A DNA stretch of 25,489 nucleotides, taken from contig JAATEW010000414.1 in NCBI GenBank assembly GCA_015655535.1, forward strand, positions 1 through 25,489. The letters are read 5' to 3'. Below are positions 1-8,231 of this stretch, piece after piece; the first letter of the stretch is position 1; every line of letters starts with the position of its first letter. A model generated the notes under the pieces. That model was not told where the DNA came from and made no database searches. It saw nothing but the letters and a program-made list of their open reading frames with translations. This stretch comes from Hyphomicrobiales bacterium. Its GTDB lineage: Bacteria; Pseudomonadota; Alphaproteobacteria; Rhizobiales; Beijerinckiaceae. The translations under genes and the position numbers were made by a program.

Positions 1-342
1 CCGAAGCATCCGTCTATCGGTTTCTACGACCTGCATCTGCCGATCTACAGCTACGCGAAACCATCGCTACAGCCCGAACTGCCCGCGAACCAGCGCGCAG
101 ACTTCGCCGAGGTTACCGGCGGCCTGTCGGAGGCGGCGGCATTGCACGAGGCGCGGCGCTGCCTGTCCTGCGGCAATTGCTACGAATGCGACGGCTGCTT
201 CGCCGCCTGTCCCGAAACGGCGATCGCCAAGCTGGGCCCCGGCCGCGGCTATGCGGTCGACCTGGCGCTCTGCACCGGCTGCGCCGCCTGCTTCGAACAA
301 TGCCCCTGCCACGCAATCGATATGGTTCCAGAGCGGGCCTGA
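1..342 (+). CDS. GltD-like FAD/NAD(P) oxidoreductase with 2x[4Fe-4S] tail (3' end only)
   Basis: Only the last 113 codons are present; the open frame runs in from the left edge. The fragment carries a ferredoxin-type domain. Cysteines at fragment residues 60, 63, 66 and 70 (C-x2-C-x2-C-x3-CP) and 91, 94, 97 and 101 (same spacing) should bind two [4Fe-4S] clusters, and two further Cys at 54 and 57 lie in an RRCLSCGNC motif. That motif followed by a ferredoxin domain is typical of proteins annotated as NADPH-dependent glutamate synthase small-subunit-like oxidoreductases, in which an FAD/NAD(P) module precedes it; that module would be outside the window. It ends 15 bp before nifJ on the same strand, so it probably moves electrons between NAD(P)H and the ferredoxin used or made by NifJ. 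The family is recognised from motifs; the electron partner is inferred. Confidence 0.8.
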   Translation, partial: PKHPSIGFYDLHLPIYSYAKPSLQPELPANQRADFAEVTGGLSEAAALHEARRCLSCGNCYECDGCFAACPETAIAKLGPGRGYAVDLALCTGCAACFEQCPCHAIDMVPERA

Positions 343-357
343 GCCGAGGTTAAGATC

Positions 358-3300
358 ATGAGCACCAGGACCACGATGGACGGCAATACGGCCGTCGCGC
401 ATGTCGCCTATCGCGTGAATGAAGTCTGCGCGATCTATCCGATCACGCCGTCTTCGACGATGGCCGAACTCGCCGATCAATGGATGGCGGATGGCGTCAC
501 CAACATTTGGGGCAATGTCCCGTTCGTGCAGGAGATGCAGAGCGAGGGCGGCGCGGCGGGCGCGGTGCATGGCGCGCTGCAATCGGGCGCGCTTACCACG
601 ACCTTCACCTCTTCGCAGGGGTTGATGCTGATGCTCCCGAACATGCTGAAGATCGCGGGCGAGCTCACATCGACCGTCTTCCACGTCGCGGCGCGCTCGC
701 TCGCGACCTCGGCGCTATCGATCTTCGGCGACCATTCCGATGTGATGACCGTCCGCACGACCGGCTTCGCTCTGCTTTCCTCCGCCTCGGTGCAGGAGGC
801 GCATGACTCCGCTCTCATCGCGCAGATGGCGACGCTCGAAGCGCGCGTTCCTTTCCTGCACTTCTTCGACGGCTTTCGTACCTCGCATGAGCTGAACACG
901 CTCGAACTTCTTTCCGATGCCGAGATCCGGGCGATGATCGACGACGATCTCGTCCGCGCCCATCGCGGCCGCGCGCTCAATCCGGAACATCCTTTCGTGC
1001 GCGGCACGGCGCATAATCCCGATACTTATTTCCAGGCGCGCGAAGCCGTGAATCCCTATTACGAGCGCGTGCCCGGCATTGTCGAGGCCGCGATGCAGCG
1101 CTTTGGCGATCTGACCGGCCGCCGCTATCAATTGTTCGAATATGAGGGCGATGCCGACGCCGAGCGTGTGCTCGTGCTGATGGGATCGGGCGCCGAGACG
1201 GCGCGGCAGACCGCTGCGGCGCTGCGGGCGAAAGGCGAGAAGGTCGGCGTCCTGCAAGTGCGTCTCTATCGGCCCTTCTCGACGCGTCACCTGCTCGCGG
1301 CGCTGTCCGCCTCCGTGCGCCGCATCGCCGTGCTCGAACAGACAAAGGAAAACGGCGCCGTCGGCGAACCGCTCTTCCAGGATTTGGTGACCGCCTTGGC
1401 CTCCGCCGTCGGCCGAGGTGAGCGGCAGACCATGCCGCTCGTGGTTGGAGGCCGCTATGGCATCTCATCGAAAGACTGCTCGCCGGCCATGATGAAGGCG
1501 GCCTTCGACGAACTGAAGGCCGAGAAGCCGCGCACCAGCTTTACGCTCGGCATCAATGACGACCTCAGCCATACGAGCCTTGCGATCGATTCTTCCTTCA
1601 CCATCGAGCCGCCCGATGTCACGCGCGCCTTGTTCTATGGCCTTGGCGCTGATGGCACGGTCGGCGCCAATAAGAACAGCGTGAAGATCATCGCCGAGGA
1701 CGCGGGCCTCTATGCGCAAGGCTATTTCGTATACGACTCGCATAAATCGGGTGCGCAAACCGTGTCGCATCTGCGTTTCGGGCCCAATCCGATCCGCGCG
1801 CCTTATCTGATTGCGCAGGCCAGTTTCGTCGCCGTTCATCAGTTCAGCTTTTTGGAGCGGCAGGACATGTTGCGCCTCGCCGCGCCGGGCGCAACCTTCC
1901 TGCTCAATGCGCCTTATGAAGCGGACGAAGTCTGGGATCATCTGCCGCGTCCCGTCCAGCAAGGGATCATCGACAAGAAGCTGCGCTTCTTCGTCATCGA
2001 TGCCTCCGCCGTCGCGCGGAAAGTCGGCCTCGGAACGCGGACGAATACCGTCCTTCAGACCTGCTTCTTCGCCATCTCCGGCGTCTTGCCGCGCGAGAAG
2101 GCGATCGCACACATCAAGGAATCCATTCGCAAGACCTATGGACGCAAGGGCCAGTCGGTCGTCGACGAGAATTTCGCGGCGGTCGATGGCACATTGCTGC
2201 ATTTGCATGAAGTGAAAGTGCCGGCCAAAGTGACGAGCACGGCGGATCTGCCTCCGCTTGTCCCGGCCGACGCTCCCGCCTTTGTGAAAGGCGTCACCGC
2301 CCGCATGTTCGCAGGGCTCGGCGACGAAATCCCTGTCAGCCTGATGCCGGCCGATGGCACATTCCCCTCCGGCACCAGCGCCTATGAAAAGCGCAACATC
2401 TCCGACATCGTGCCGGATTGGCGCGAAGACCTTTGCATCCAGTGCGGCCAATGCGGTTTCGTCTGCCCGCATAGCGTGATCCGCGCGCGCTATTATAACG
2501 AAGAGAAACTGGCAGGGGCGCCGGAAGGTTTCAAATCGGCGCCGGTCAATGCGCGCGGCTATCCGGAGGCGCGATTTACCTTGCAGTTCTATGTCGAAGA
2601 CTGCACCGGATGCGGTCTCTGTGTCGAAGCCTGCCCCGAGACCAGCCCGCGCGAACCCGACGTCAAAGCGATCAATATGACGGATAAGCTGCCGATCCTT
2701 GAGCGCGAGCGCACAAGCATCGGCTTCTTCGAGACTCTGCCGGTCAATGACCGGGCGCGCGTCGATTTCGCCAATGTGCGCGGCGTGCAGTTTCTCGAGC
2801 CTCTGTTCGAGTTCTCAGGCGCTTGCGGTGGCTGCGGCGAGACGCCCTATCTCAAGCTTTTAAGCCAGCTCTTCGGCGACCGGCTGCAAGTTGCGAACGC
2901 GACCGGCTGTTCGTCGATCTATGGCGGCAATCTGCCGGTCACGCCTTGGACCAAGGATCGTGAGGGCCGCGGTCCCGCCTGGTCGAACTCTCTCTTCGAG
3001 GACAATGCCGAATTCGGTCTCGGCTTCCGGCTCGCCGCCGACAAGCATCTCGATCTTGCACTGACGCTGCTCGCCGGGCTCGCAGACAAGGTTGGACAGG
3101 ATCTCGCTCAAGCCATCGCGAAAGCGCCGCAGATCCAGGAATCGGAGATCCGGGCGCAGCGCGTCAGGGTCGCGGAGCTTAAAGTTCGGCTTCTGACTAT
3201 AAAGGATGAGGCGGCGCTCGATCTGCTCTCCGTTGTCGATCATCTTGTCCGGCGCAGCATTTGGGCCGTCGGCGGCGACGGCTGGGCCTATGACATCGGC

Positions 3301-4008
3301 TATGGCGGCCTCGATCACGTGCTGGCCTCCGGCCGCAACGTGAATGTGCTCGTGCTCGATACGGAAGTCTATTCCAACACGGGAGGCCAGGCCTCCAAGG
3401 CGACGCCGCTCGGCGCGGTCGCGAAATTCGCGGCGGCGGGCAAGCGGACCGCCCGCAAGGATCTGGCCTTGCAGGCGATCGCCTACGGAAATGTCTATGT
3501 CGCGCAAGTGGCGATGGGCGCCAATCCGCAGCAGACGCTCGAAGCCTTCCGCGAGGCTGAGGCCTATGAAGGCACCTCCTTGATCCTGGCCTATAGCCAT
3601 TGCATCGCGCATGGAATCGATATGCGGCTCGGCATGAAGCAGCAGGATCTTGCAACCGCCAGCGGCTATTGGCCTTTGTTCCGCTTCAATCCGAAAATGC
3701 GCACGGTCGGCGAAGCGCCGTTCCGGCTCGACTCGCCAAGGCCTCATATCCCGTTGAAGGCCTATGCCTATAATGAGATCCGCTTCCGCTCCCTGGCGCA
3801 AACGCGCCCGGAGGAAGCGGCGGTCCTGCTCGCCGCGGCGCAGCGCGGCGTCGATGAGAAATACCGGCAATATGAAGATCTCGCGCGGCGCGACGGCAGC
3901 CGGTTCAGCGCCGATGCCCATCAGGGGGCGGACAGTGCCAATGTCTCCGCCCCTGCGTCGCCCGATTTGGAAGTCAAGCCAGTCATCGCGCACGAGGCCT
4001 TAGTCTGA
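358..4008 (+). CDS. nifJ: Pyruvate:ferredoxin (flavodoxin) oxidoreductase
   Basis: A 1216-residue, full-length single-chain enzyme. It oxidatively decarboxylates pyruvate to acetyl-CoA and CO2 using thiamine diphosphate and three [4Fe-4S] clusters, and reduces ferredoxin or flavodoxin in the cytoplasm. The pyruvate-binding N-terminal motif YPITPSS has Thr30, and Arg113 matches the active-site Arg of the Desulfovibrio enzyme. A ferredoxin domain holds Cys693/696/699/703 and Cys749/752/755/759. The proximal cluster ligands are Cys823, Cys826, Cys851 and Cys1082. The ThDP motif runs from GDGW at 973 to SNTGG near 1006. A GAGG box lies 8 bp before the ATG. It sits between a GltD-like ferredoxin flavoprotein and a DHOD-like protein. 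In diazotrophs NifJ can supply electrons to nitrogenase, but no nif gene is visible here, so that role is inference. Confidence 0.97.
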   Translation: MSTRTTMDGNTAVAHVAYRVNEVCAIYPITPSSTMAELADQWMADGVTNIWGNVPFVQEMQSEGGAAGAVHGALQSGALTTTFTSSQGLMLMLPNMLKIAGELTSTVFHVAARSLATSALSIFGDHSDVMTVRTTGFALLSSASVQEAHDSALIAQMATLEARVPFLHFFDGFRTSHELNTLELLSDAEIRAMIDDDLVRAHRGRALNPEHPFVRGTAHNPDTYFQAREAVNPYYERVPGIVEAAMQRFGDLTGRRYQLFEYEGDADAERVLVLMGSGAETARQTAAALRAKGEKVGVLQVRLYRPFSTRHLLAALSASVRRIAVLEQTKENGAVGEPLFQDLVTALASAVGRGERQTMPLVVGGRYGISSKDCSPAMMKAAFDELKAEKPRTSFTLGINDDLSHTSLAIDSSFTIEPPDVTRALFYGLGADGTVGANKNSVKIIAEDAGLYAQGYFVYDSHKSGAQTVSHLRFGPNPIRAPYLIAQASFVAVHQFSFLERQDMLRLAAPGATFLLNAPYEADEVWDHLPRPVQQGIIDKKLRFFVIDASAVARKVGLGTRTNTVLQTCFFAISGVLPREKAIAHIKESIRKTYGRKGQSVVDENFAAVDGTLLHLHEVKVPAKVTSTADLPPLVPADAPAFVKGVTARMFAGLGDEIPVSLMPADGTFPSGTSAYEKRNISDIVPDWREDLCIQCGQCGFVCPHSVIRARYYNEEKLAGAPEGFKSAPVNARGYPEARFTLQFYVEDCTGCGLCVEACPETSPREPDVKAINMTDKLPILERERTSIGFFETLPVNDRARVDFANVRGVQFLEPLFEFSGACGGCGETPYLKLLSQLFGDRLQVANATGCSSIYGGNLPVTPWTKDREGRGPAWSNSLFEDNAEFGLGFRLAADKHLDLALTLLAGLADKVGQDLAQAIAKAPQIQESEIRAQRVRVAELKVRLLTIKDEAALDLLSVVDHLVRRSIWAVGGDGWAYDIGYGGLDHVLASGRNVNVLVLDTEVYSNTGGQASKATPLGAVAKFAAAGKRTARKDLALQAIAYGNVYVAQVAMGANPQQTLEAFREAEAYEGTSLILAYSHCIAHGIDMRLGMKQQDLATASGYWPLFRFNPKMRTVGEAPFRLDSPRPHIPLKAYAYNEIRFRSLAQTRPEEAAVLLAAAQRGVDEKYRQYEDLARRDGSRFSADAHQGADSANVSAPASPDLEVKPVIAHEALV

Positions 4009-4045
4009 GCAGCCGCTTCCGGATGCGGGAAGAGAGGAGAATCCC

Positions 4046-5044
4046 ATGCCGCTTGCTACGAAATATCTCGGGCTTTCATTGAAAAACCCGCTCGTTGCCT
4101 CGGCATCGCCGGCCAATGCGCAGATCGATCATCTGCGCCGTCTGGAAGATGCCGGTGCCGCGGCCGTCGTGCTGCCATCGCTGTTTCAAGAGCAGCTTGA
4201 GGCCGAAGACGCCATCGACGCGCTCATCCTCAATAAAACGGCGTATAATTCTCCCGAAGCCATGAGCTATTTTCCGGAAGCGGCCGAAGGCCCCTATGGC
4301 GTCGGGCCGGATGTCTATCTCGATCTGATCCGGCGCGCCAAGGAATCGCTCTCCATTCCGGTCATCGCGAGCCTGAATGGCGCCTCCGAGGCAGGCTGGG
4401 TCACCTATGCCCAATCGATGCAGCAGGCGGGCGCCAGCGCCATTGAGTTGAACATCTATTTCGTTCCGATCGACATGGCGCTGACCGGTCAGGATGTCGA
4501 AGACCGCTATGTGAACATCGTGCGGGCGACGCGCCGCGCCGTCAGCATTCCTCTCGCGGTGAAACTCTCACCCTATGTCAGCGCGCTTCCCAATCTCGCG
4601 CAGCGGCTGCATGCCGAAGGCGCGGACGGTCTCGTCTTGTTCAATCGCCTGCTGCAGCCCGACTTCGACCTTATGACCTTGCAAATGGTTGAAGGGGTTC
4701 ACCTCAGCACGCCAGATGAAATATCGCTGCCCCTGTCATGGATCGCAATTCTCGCGGGGCGAACCGGCGCGTCGCTTGCGGCTTCGACCGGGGTCGAGTC
4801 CGACGACGATGTCGTGAAATATCTTCTCGCCGGCGCGGATGTGGTGATGACGACGTCTGCCTTGCTGCGGCATGGCCCCAGACATCTTCGCCAGCTTTTG
4901 GGCGGCCTGAAAGTCTGGATGGAGCTTCGAAACTTCAACTCGGTTTCTGAGCTGCGCGGCTTGATGAGCTGGGCGAGATCGCGCCACAAGGAGCTCTATG
5001 GACGGCCCAGCTACATCAAGATGCTTGAGACCGGCGTCGTCTGA
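4046..5044 (+). CDS. Dihydroorotate dehydrogenase-like flavoprotein
   Basis: A 332-residue protein with the TIM-barrel pattern of the DHOD-like FMN family. Visible parts are the N-terminal KNPLVASASPAN, a central SLNGASEAGW strand, PLAVKLSPY with a conserved Lys, and a C-terminal phosphate-binding region (STGVESDDDVVKYLLAGAD, then TTSALLRHGP). The length suits the family. An AGAGGAGA ribosome-binding sequence precedes the ATG, and the gene follows nifJ by 37 bp in the same direction, so co-transcription is likely. It is probably not the pyrimidine-pathway PyrD: the sequence belongs to the divergent 'DHOD-like' group often found beside nifJ. Its substrate is unknown; a flavin link between pyridine nucleotides and ferredoxin is one possibility. 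Confidence 0.88.
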   Translation: MPLATKYLGLSLKNPLVASASPANAQIDHLRRLEDAGAAAVVLPSLFQEQLEAEDAIDALILNKTAYNSPEAMSYFPEAAEGPYGVGPDVYLDLIRRAKESLSIPVIASLNGASEAGWVTYAQSMQQAGASAIELNIYFVPIDMALTGQDVEDRYVNIVRATRRAVSIPLAVKLSPYVSALPNLAQRLHAEGADGLVLFNRLLQPDFDLMTLQMVEGVHLSTPDEISLPLSWIAILAGRTGASLAASTGVESDDDVVKYLLAGADVVMTTSALLRHGPRHLRQLLGGLKVWMELRNFNSVSELRGLMSWARSRHKELYGRPSYIKMLETGVV

Positions 5045-5138
5045 CGCAACTTCGTCAACCGCCGTCACTGCTTGCGTCGCGGGGCCTGGTCGGCGAGTGC
5101 TTTCCTCGAATCTTCAACGGTGCTTTGAAGCCGGCAGC

Positions 5139-5708
5139 TCATTTTTTCCGGCAAGCATGCAAAAGCTCGCATTGATAGGCCGGAAGATGCGTGAAAACGG
5201 CTGGCGCGAATCTCGCCTCGGATGAGAAGGGCACCGGAAGATTCGCCCGGCGAAGCGCCTCGCCCGCCATGCTGTTGGAGTTCTGACTCGTCGGCGAATA
5301 GGTGAGATCCATTTGCCCGATCGCGGCATACATCTTCACGATGGTCTGCCATTTCGCCGAAAGGTCCGGCCCTTCGAGCACGACTGCGTGGGGAAATTCC
5401 TTCCCTTGAAAATCCTGCGTGTAATAATCGTTCATCCGGCCCTTTTCGAAGGGCGTATTGTTATGCGGATCCGACATGAGCGTGCCGAAGTCGGACGGTT
5501 CGTTTTTGTCGAGACTGTTCAAGGCGCTGATCGCGTTTTGCGGCGTCTGCAAGGTGCTTTGGATCGAAGGGCCCGAACTCACGCCGAAACTTTGTCCGGC
5601 GCTGTTCGTGTAGACGATCGCCATATGATGCGCCAATCCCAACCCGACATAGGCGATGATGCGCGTCGATGCGAGAGGCGTAAAATAAACGACAATGGTT
5701 TCCATCAT
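5139..5708 (-). CDS. Unrecognised protein, His-Met-Ala and QNSNS motifs
   Basis: A 189-residue protein I cannot assign. It starts with two ATG codons 14 bp after the stop of the upstream minus-strand gene at 5723, so the two are probably co-transcribed. The N-terminal half has a short hydrophobic strand and an HHMAIVYTN segment followed by GQSFGVSSGPS. The C-terminal half has YSPTSQNSNSMAGEALRRA. The pairing of a His-containing strand with a polar N-S-N-S motif before a helix loosely recalls permuted papain-like or NlpC/P60-like folds, but no obvious catalytic Cys sits in that motif, so an enzymatic role is speculation. No clear signal peptide is seen. The last residues (HACRKK) are basic and may be unstructured. 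Confidence 0.6.
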   Translation of the reverse strand: MMETIVVYFTPLASTRIIAYVGLGLAHHMAIVYTNSAGQSFGVSSGPSIQSTLQTPQNAISALNSLDKNEPSDFGTLMSDPHNNTPFEKGRMNDYYTQDFQGKEFPHAVVLEGPDLSAKWQTIVKMYAAIGQMDLTYSPTSQNSNSMAGEALRRANLPVPFSSEARFAPAVFTHLPAYQCELLHACRKK

Positions 5709-5722
5709 TGCGCCGAACCCGA

Positions 5723-6184
5723 TTACATGCTTCCGCCGCGAAGGAAAGCCCGGATCTTCTTCACGACCATGTCCGATTCCGAGCTGCCTGCGAAGTCGAA
5801 GTGCAGCACGACGTAGACTTCGGAATACATGCCGAGCATCAAAGTGAATTTCGTCACATACATCGTCCCGGCGTCGGCATCCTGTTTGCCTTCGAATCTC
5901 TGCAAGGTGCCGAGATTCTCATCTTGGAGAATCTTTTCCGTTTCGGCGAAGGGCTGCCCCGGAGGAAAATAGGGCGCGAGAATGGAGGTGACATCCTCCT
6001 GGAACACGCCTTGGCGCGTATCGTTCATTGAATAGAACTCGCTCATAAGCTTGCCCATGAGAGAGTCGCGCGGGCCTTCCCTGAGGAAGGTGTCGGCCAC
6101 TGTCATTCGATGCGGCAAGTCGCCGATGCCGGGGGCCTGCGCGGGCGTCGACAAGACTACCGATACGAGAAGCGCCGTGAGCAA
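5723..6184 (-). CDS. Small exported protein of unknown function
   Basis: I place the start at a TTG (codon 6182-6184) because a GGAGGA box lies 4 bp before it and the product then opens with a compact signal peptide (LLTALLVSVVLSTPAQA, probable cleavage after AQA). That gives 153 residues. The frame stays open to an ATG at 6307, but the added 41 residues are Arg-rich and would bury the signal sequence. The mature part has a central segment with VTSILAPYFPPGQPF, a strand-rich stretch (TMYVTKFTLMLGMYSEVYVVLHFDF) and a basic C-terminus. It precedes the unknown gene at 5139 by 14 bp, so the two probably act together at or beyond the inner membrane. No family is recognised. Confidence 0.6.
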   Translation of the reverse strand: MLTALLVSVVLSTPAQAPGIGDLPHRMTVADTFLREGPRDSLMGKLMSEFYSMNDTRQGVFQEDVTSILAPYFPPGQPFAETEKILQDENLGTLQRFEGKQDADAGTMYVTKFTLMLGMYSEVYVVLHFDFAGSSESDMVVKKIRAFLRGGSM

Positions 6185-6323
6185 ATGGTCCTCCGAGCTT
6201 CGAAGGCGACGGACCGCCGGTCTGATCTGGACGCGGCAGTCAGATTTCCGCGGCAGCCTCGGGCGCGGATCGTATCGCCGCGCGCGGAAATCGTTAAAAA
6301 TACGCAACTTATTGAATTATTTG

Positions 6324-6396
6324 CGCTCCCTAGGGGACTCGAACCCCTGTTTTCGCCGTGAGGGGGCGACGTCCTAGACCGCTAGACGAAGGGAGC
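6324..6396 (-). tRNA. tRNA-Glu (anticodon CTC)
   Basis: A full cloverleaf reads on the minus strand: a 7-bp acceptor stem (GCTCCCT/AGGGAGC), a D arm, an anticodon stem TCGCC/GGCGA with loop CCCTCAC giving CTC (positions 6360-6362), and a T arm AGGGG-TTCGAGT-CCCCT. The discriminator is G, and CCA is not encoded (the next bases are CAA). The overall form matches bacterial tRNA-Glu. Position 33 reads C rather than the usual U. Confidence 0.95.
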
Positions 6397-6411
6397 GAGC
6401 GCAGCGCGCTT

Positions 6412-6439
6412 TCTATAGCCTGGGCGAAGGCCAAGCAAG
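6412..6439 (-). promoter_or_regulatory. Probable promoter of tRNA-Glu
   Basis: On the minus strand a TATAGA -10 hexamer (6412-6417) is preceded, 16 bp away, by a weak CTTGCT -35 (6434-6439). Transcription would start about 9 bp before the mature tRNA. Only the -10 is a good match. Confidence 0.42.
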
Positions 6440-6501
6440 CCTGATCGCTGCGCGGGAGACGCCACACAGGAGACGAAGCCACGCGGTTTCCGCATTTGCC
6501 C

Positions 6502-6507
6502 TATAAT
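6502..6507 (+). promoter_or_regulatory. Consensus -10 hexamer upstream of the P450 gene
   Basis: A perfect TATAAT lies 22 bp before the TTG start and 35 bp before the ATG at 6542. No good -35 hexamer is seen 16-18 bp upstream, so the promoter may need an activator or the match may be chance. Confidence 0.35.
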
Positions 6508-6528
6508 CTCCCCTGAAGAGACAGGGTT

Positions 6529-7956
6529 TTGGGAGTTTCTCATGCACGGCAGCGGTTCGGTCGAGACGGCAAAAGCCGGCGTGGCACGCCCAGCCTGCCG
6601 CGCCCGCCGGCGCCAAAGCCGCAAGAGGCGCCGCTGGGTCCGCTCGCCACCATGCGCGTGCTGCGGCGCAATCCGGTCGAAGCCTGGACCAAGGCACATT
6701 ATGAAAAGCCGATTTTGCTCGGCAATTCGATTCTCGGCATGACGGCGGTCGTCACCGATCCCAAAGCCATCCGCCGCGTGCTTGCCGAAAATGCCGGCAA
6801 TTACCGCAAGGACTGGCTGCAGCGCCGGGTCTTGTCACCCGGCCTCGGCGAAGGGCTTTTGACGGTCGAGGGCGAGGCCTGGAAGGTCCAGCGCCGCACG
6901 CTGGCGCCTTTGTTCACGCCTAAGACCGTCGCTGGCTTCACCGGCACGATGATCGCGGCCAGCGAGGCTCTGATCGCGCGATGGCTGCGCCAGCGCCCCG
7001 GCCGGGTCATCGACATTCATGCCGAAATGGGTCGCGCCACGCTCGATGTTCTGTGCCGCACGATCTTTTCGGATGGAATCGGCGAGAAGCCGCAGGAGTT
7101 CATGCGGATCTTCTCCGATTATCTGCAATCGATCGGCTCGCTCGATCCGGTCGATCTCTTCAACCTGCCATCCTTCGTGCCGCGCATGAATCATTTGAAG
7201 AATCGCGCGGCCTTGGGCTTTTTCAAAGAGGCGGTCGAAGCGATCATCGCAAAGCGCCGCGCGCGGCTCGAATCGGACCCTCAATCGACGCCGCGCGATC
7301 TTCTCACCTTGCTGCTGGAGGCGTCAGATCCCGAAACCCAGGATCATCTGAGCGAGGATGAAGTCTATGCCAATGTGCTGACCTTCATCGGCGCGGGCCA
7401 CGAAACCACGGCCAATGCGCTGACCTGGAGCCTTTATCTTTTATCGCTCGCGCCCGACTGGGGCGACAGGCTCGCAGCCGAGGCGGATGAGGCTTTCGCG
7501 GGCCCGGCCGAGACGCTCGTCGACAGACTGGTGCAAACCCGCGCCGTCATCGAAGAGGCCATGCGGCTTTATCCGCCGGTCGCCAGTCTGACGCGCGAGG
7601 CGGTTGATGCCGACGACCTCTGTGGACGCCGCATCCGCAAAGGCACATTGGTGATGATGCCGCCCTGGCTCCTTCATCGCCACCGGCTTTTGTGGGACAA
7701 CCCGGATCATTTCGACCCGCGCCGCTTCCTGCCGGGTGCGCGCGAAAAGATCGACCGTTTCGCCTATCTGCCGTTTGGTGCTGGACCGCGCATCTGCATC
7801 GGCGCGACATTCGCCTTGCAGGAAGGCTGCATTCTGCTTGCGTCCATCCTGCGGCATTTCCGGCTGGAGCATGTCGAAAGCCATGAGATCGTGCCGGTGC
7901 AGCGTATCACCTTGCGGCCCAAAGACGGCATGCCGATGGTGCTGCGGCGGCGGTAG
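6529..7956 (+). CDS. Cytochrome P450
   Basis: A 475-residue soluble bacterial P450 (haem-thiolate monooxygenase), with no N-terminal membrane anchor. Three diagnostic motifs are intact: the I-helix oxygen-activation motif AGHETT, the K-helix ExxR (EEAMRLYPP), and the haem loop FGAGPRICIG with axial Cys423. The N-terminal Pro-rich segment (LPRPPAPKP) followed by GPL is normal for the class. Its substrate cannot be read from the sequence. No ferredoxin or reductase gene is adjacent. The start is uncertain: the full frame begins at a TTG, whereas the best ribosome-binding site (GGGAG, 6 bp spacing) serves an ATG at 6542 in another frame. A TATAAT lies upstream. Confidence 0.95.
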   Translation: MGVSHARQRFGRDGKSRRGTPSLPRPPAPKPQEAPLGPLATMRVLRRNPVEAWTKAHYEKPILLGNSILGMTAVVTDPKAIRRVLAENAGNYRKDWLQRRVLSPGLGEGLLTVEGEAWKVQRRTLAPLFTPKTVAGFTGTMIAASEALIARWLRQRPGRVIDIHAEMGRATLDVLCRTIFSDGIGEKPQEFMRIFSDYLQSIGSLDPVDLFNLPSFVPRMNHLKNRAALGFFKEAVEAIIAKRRARLESDPQSTPRDLLTLLLEASDPETQDHLSEDEVYANVLTFIGAGHETTANALTWSLYLLSLAPDWGDRLAAEADEAFAGPAETLVDRLVQTRAVIEEAMRLYPPVASLTREAVDADDLCGRRIRKGTLVMMPPWLLHRHRLLWDNPDHFDPRRFLPGAREKIDRFAYLPFGAGPRICIGATFALQEGCILLASILRHFRLEHVESHEIVPVQRITLRPKDGMPMVLRRR

Positions 7957-8231
7957 ATTTCAAATCAAAGCGCAATGTTTGGAAACGGCGTCATGCGCCG
8001 CAACGCAAACAAAGTTGCGGGTGATTTGGTTCGGCCTTTCAAATTAAATTCGCTGTTAAGCGACGTCTCGGGACATGGCCGATTCAATCTTAAGTGATTG
8101 CGCAAGAGAATATTCGAACCCGTCTGCGCGACCTATCTCCCGTTACGAATGCAACAGAATAACGTCGGCTGCCGCCGTAAGACGTCTGTTCAGCATCAAG
8201 ATGATTTCACGCGTAATAAGAGGTGTCGCAA

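Noticed and set aside
1465..3993. Long minus-strand frames (1465-2472 and 2860-3993)
   Set aside because: Antisense to nifJ and without recognisable motifs.
5043..5078. Inverted repeat GACGCAA/TTGCGTC after the DHOD-like gene
   Set aside because: The 22-base loop and lack of a T-run make it a poor terminator.
8044..8059. TTAA-N8-TTAA upstream of oxdC
   Set aside because: Spacing is 8, not the 7 needed for a CtrA full site.
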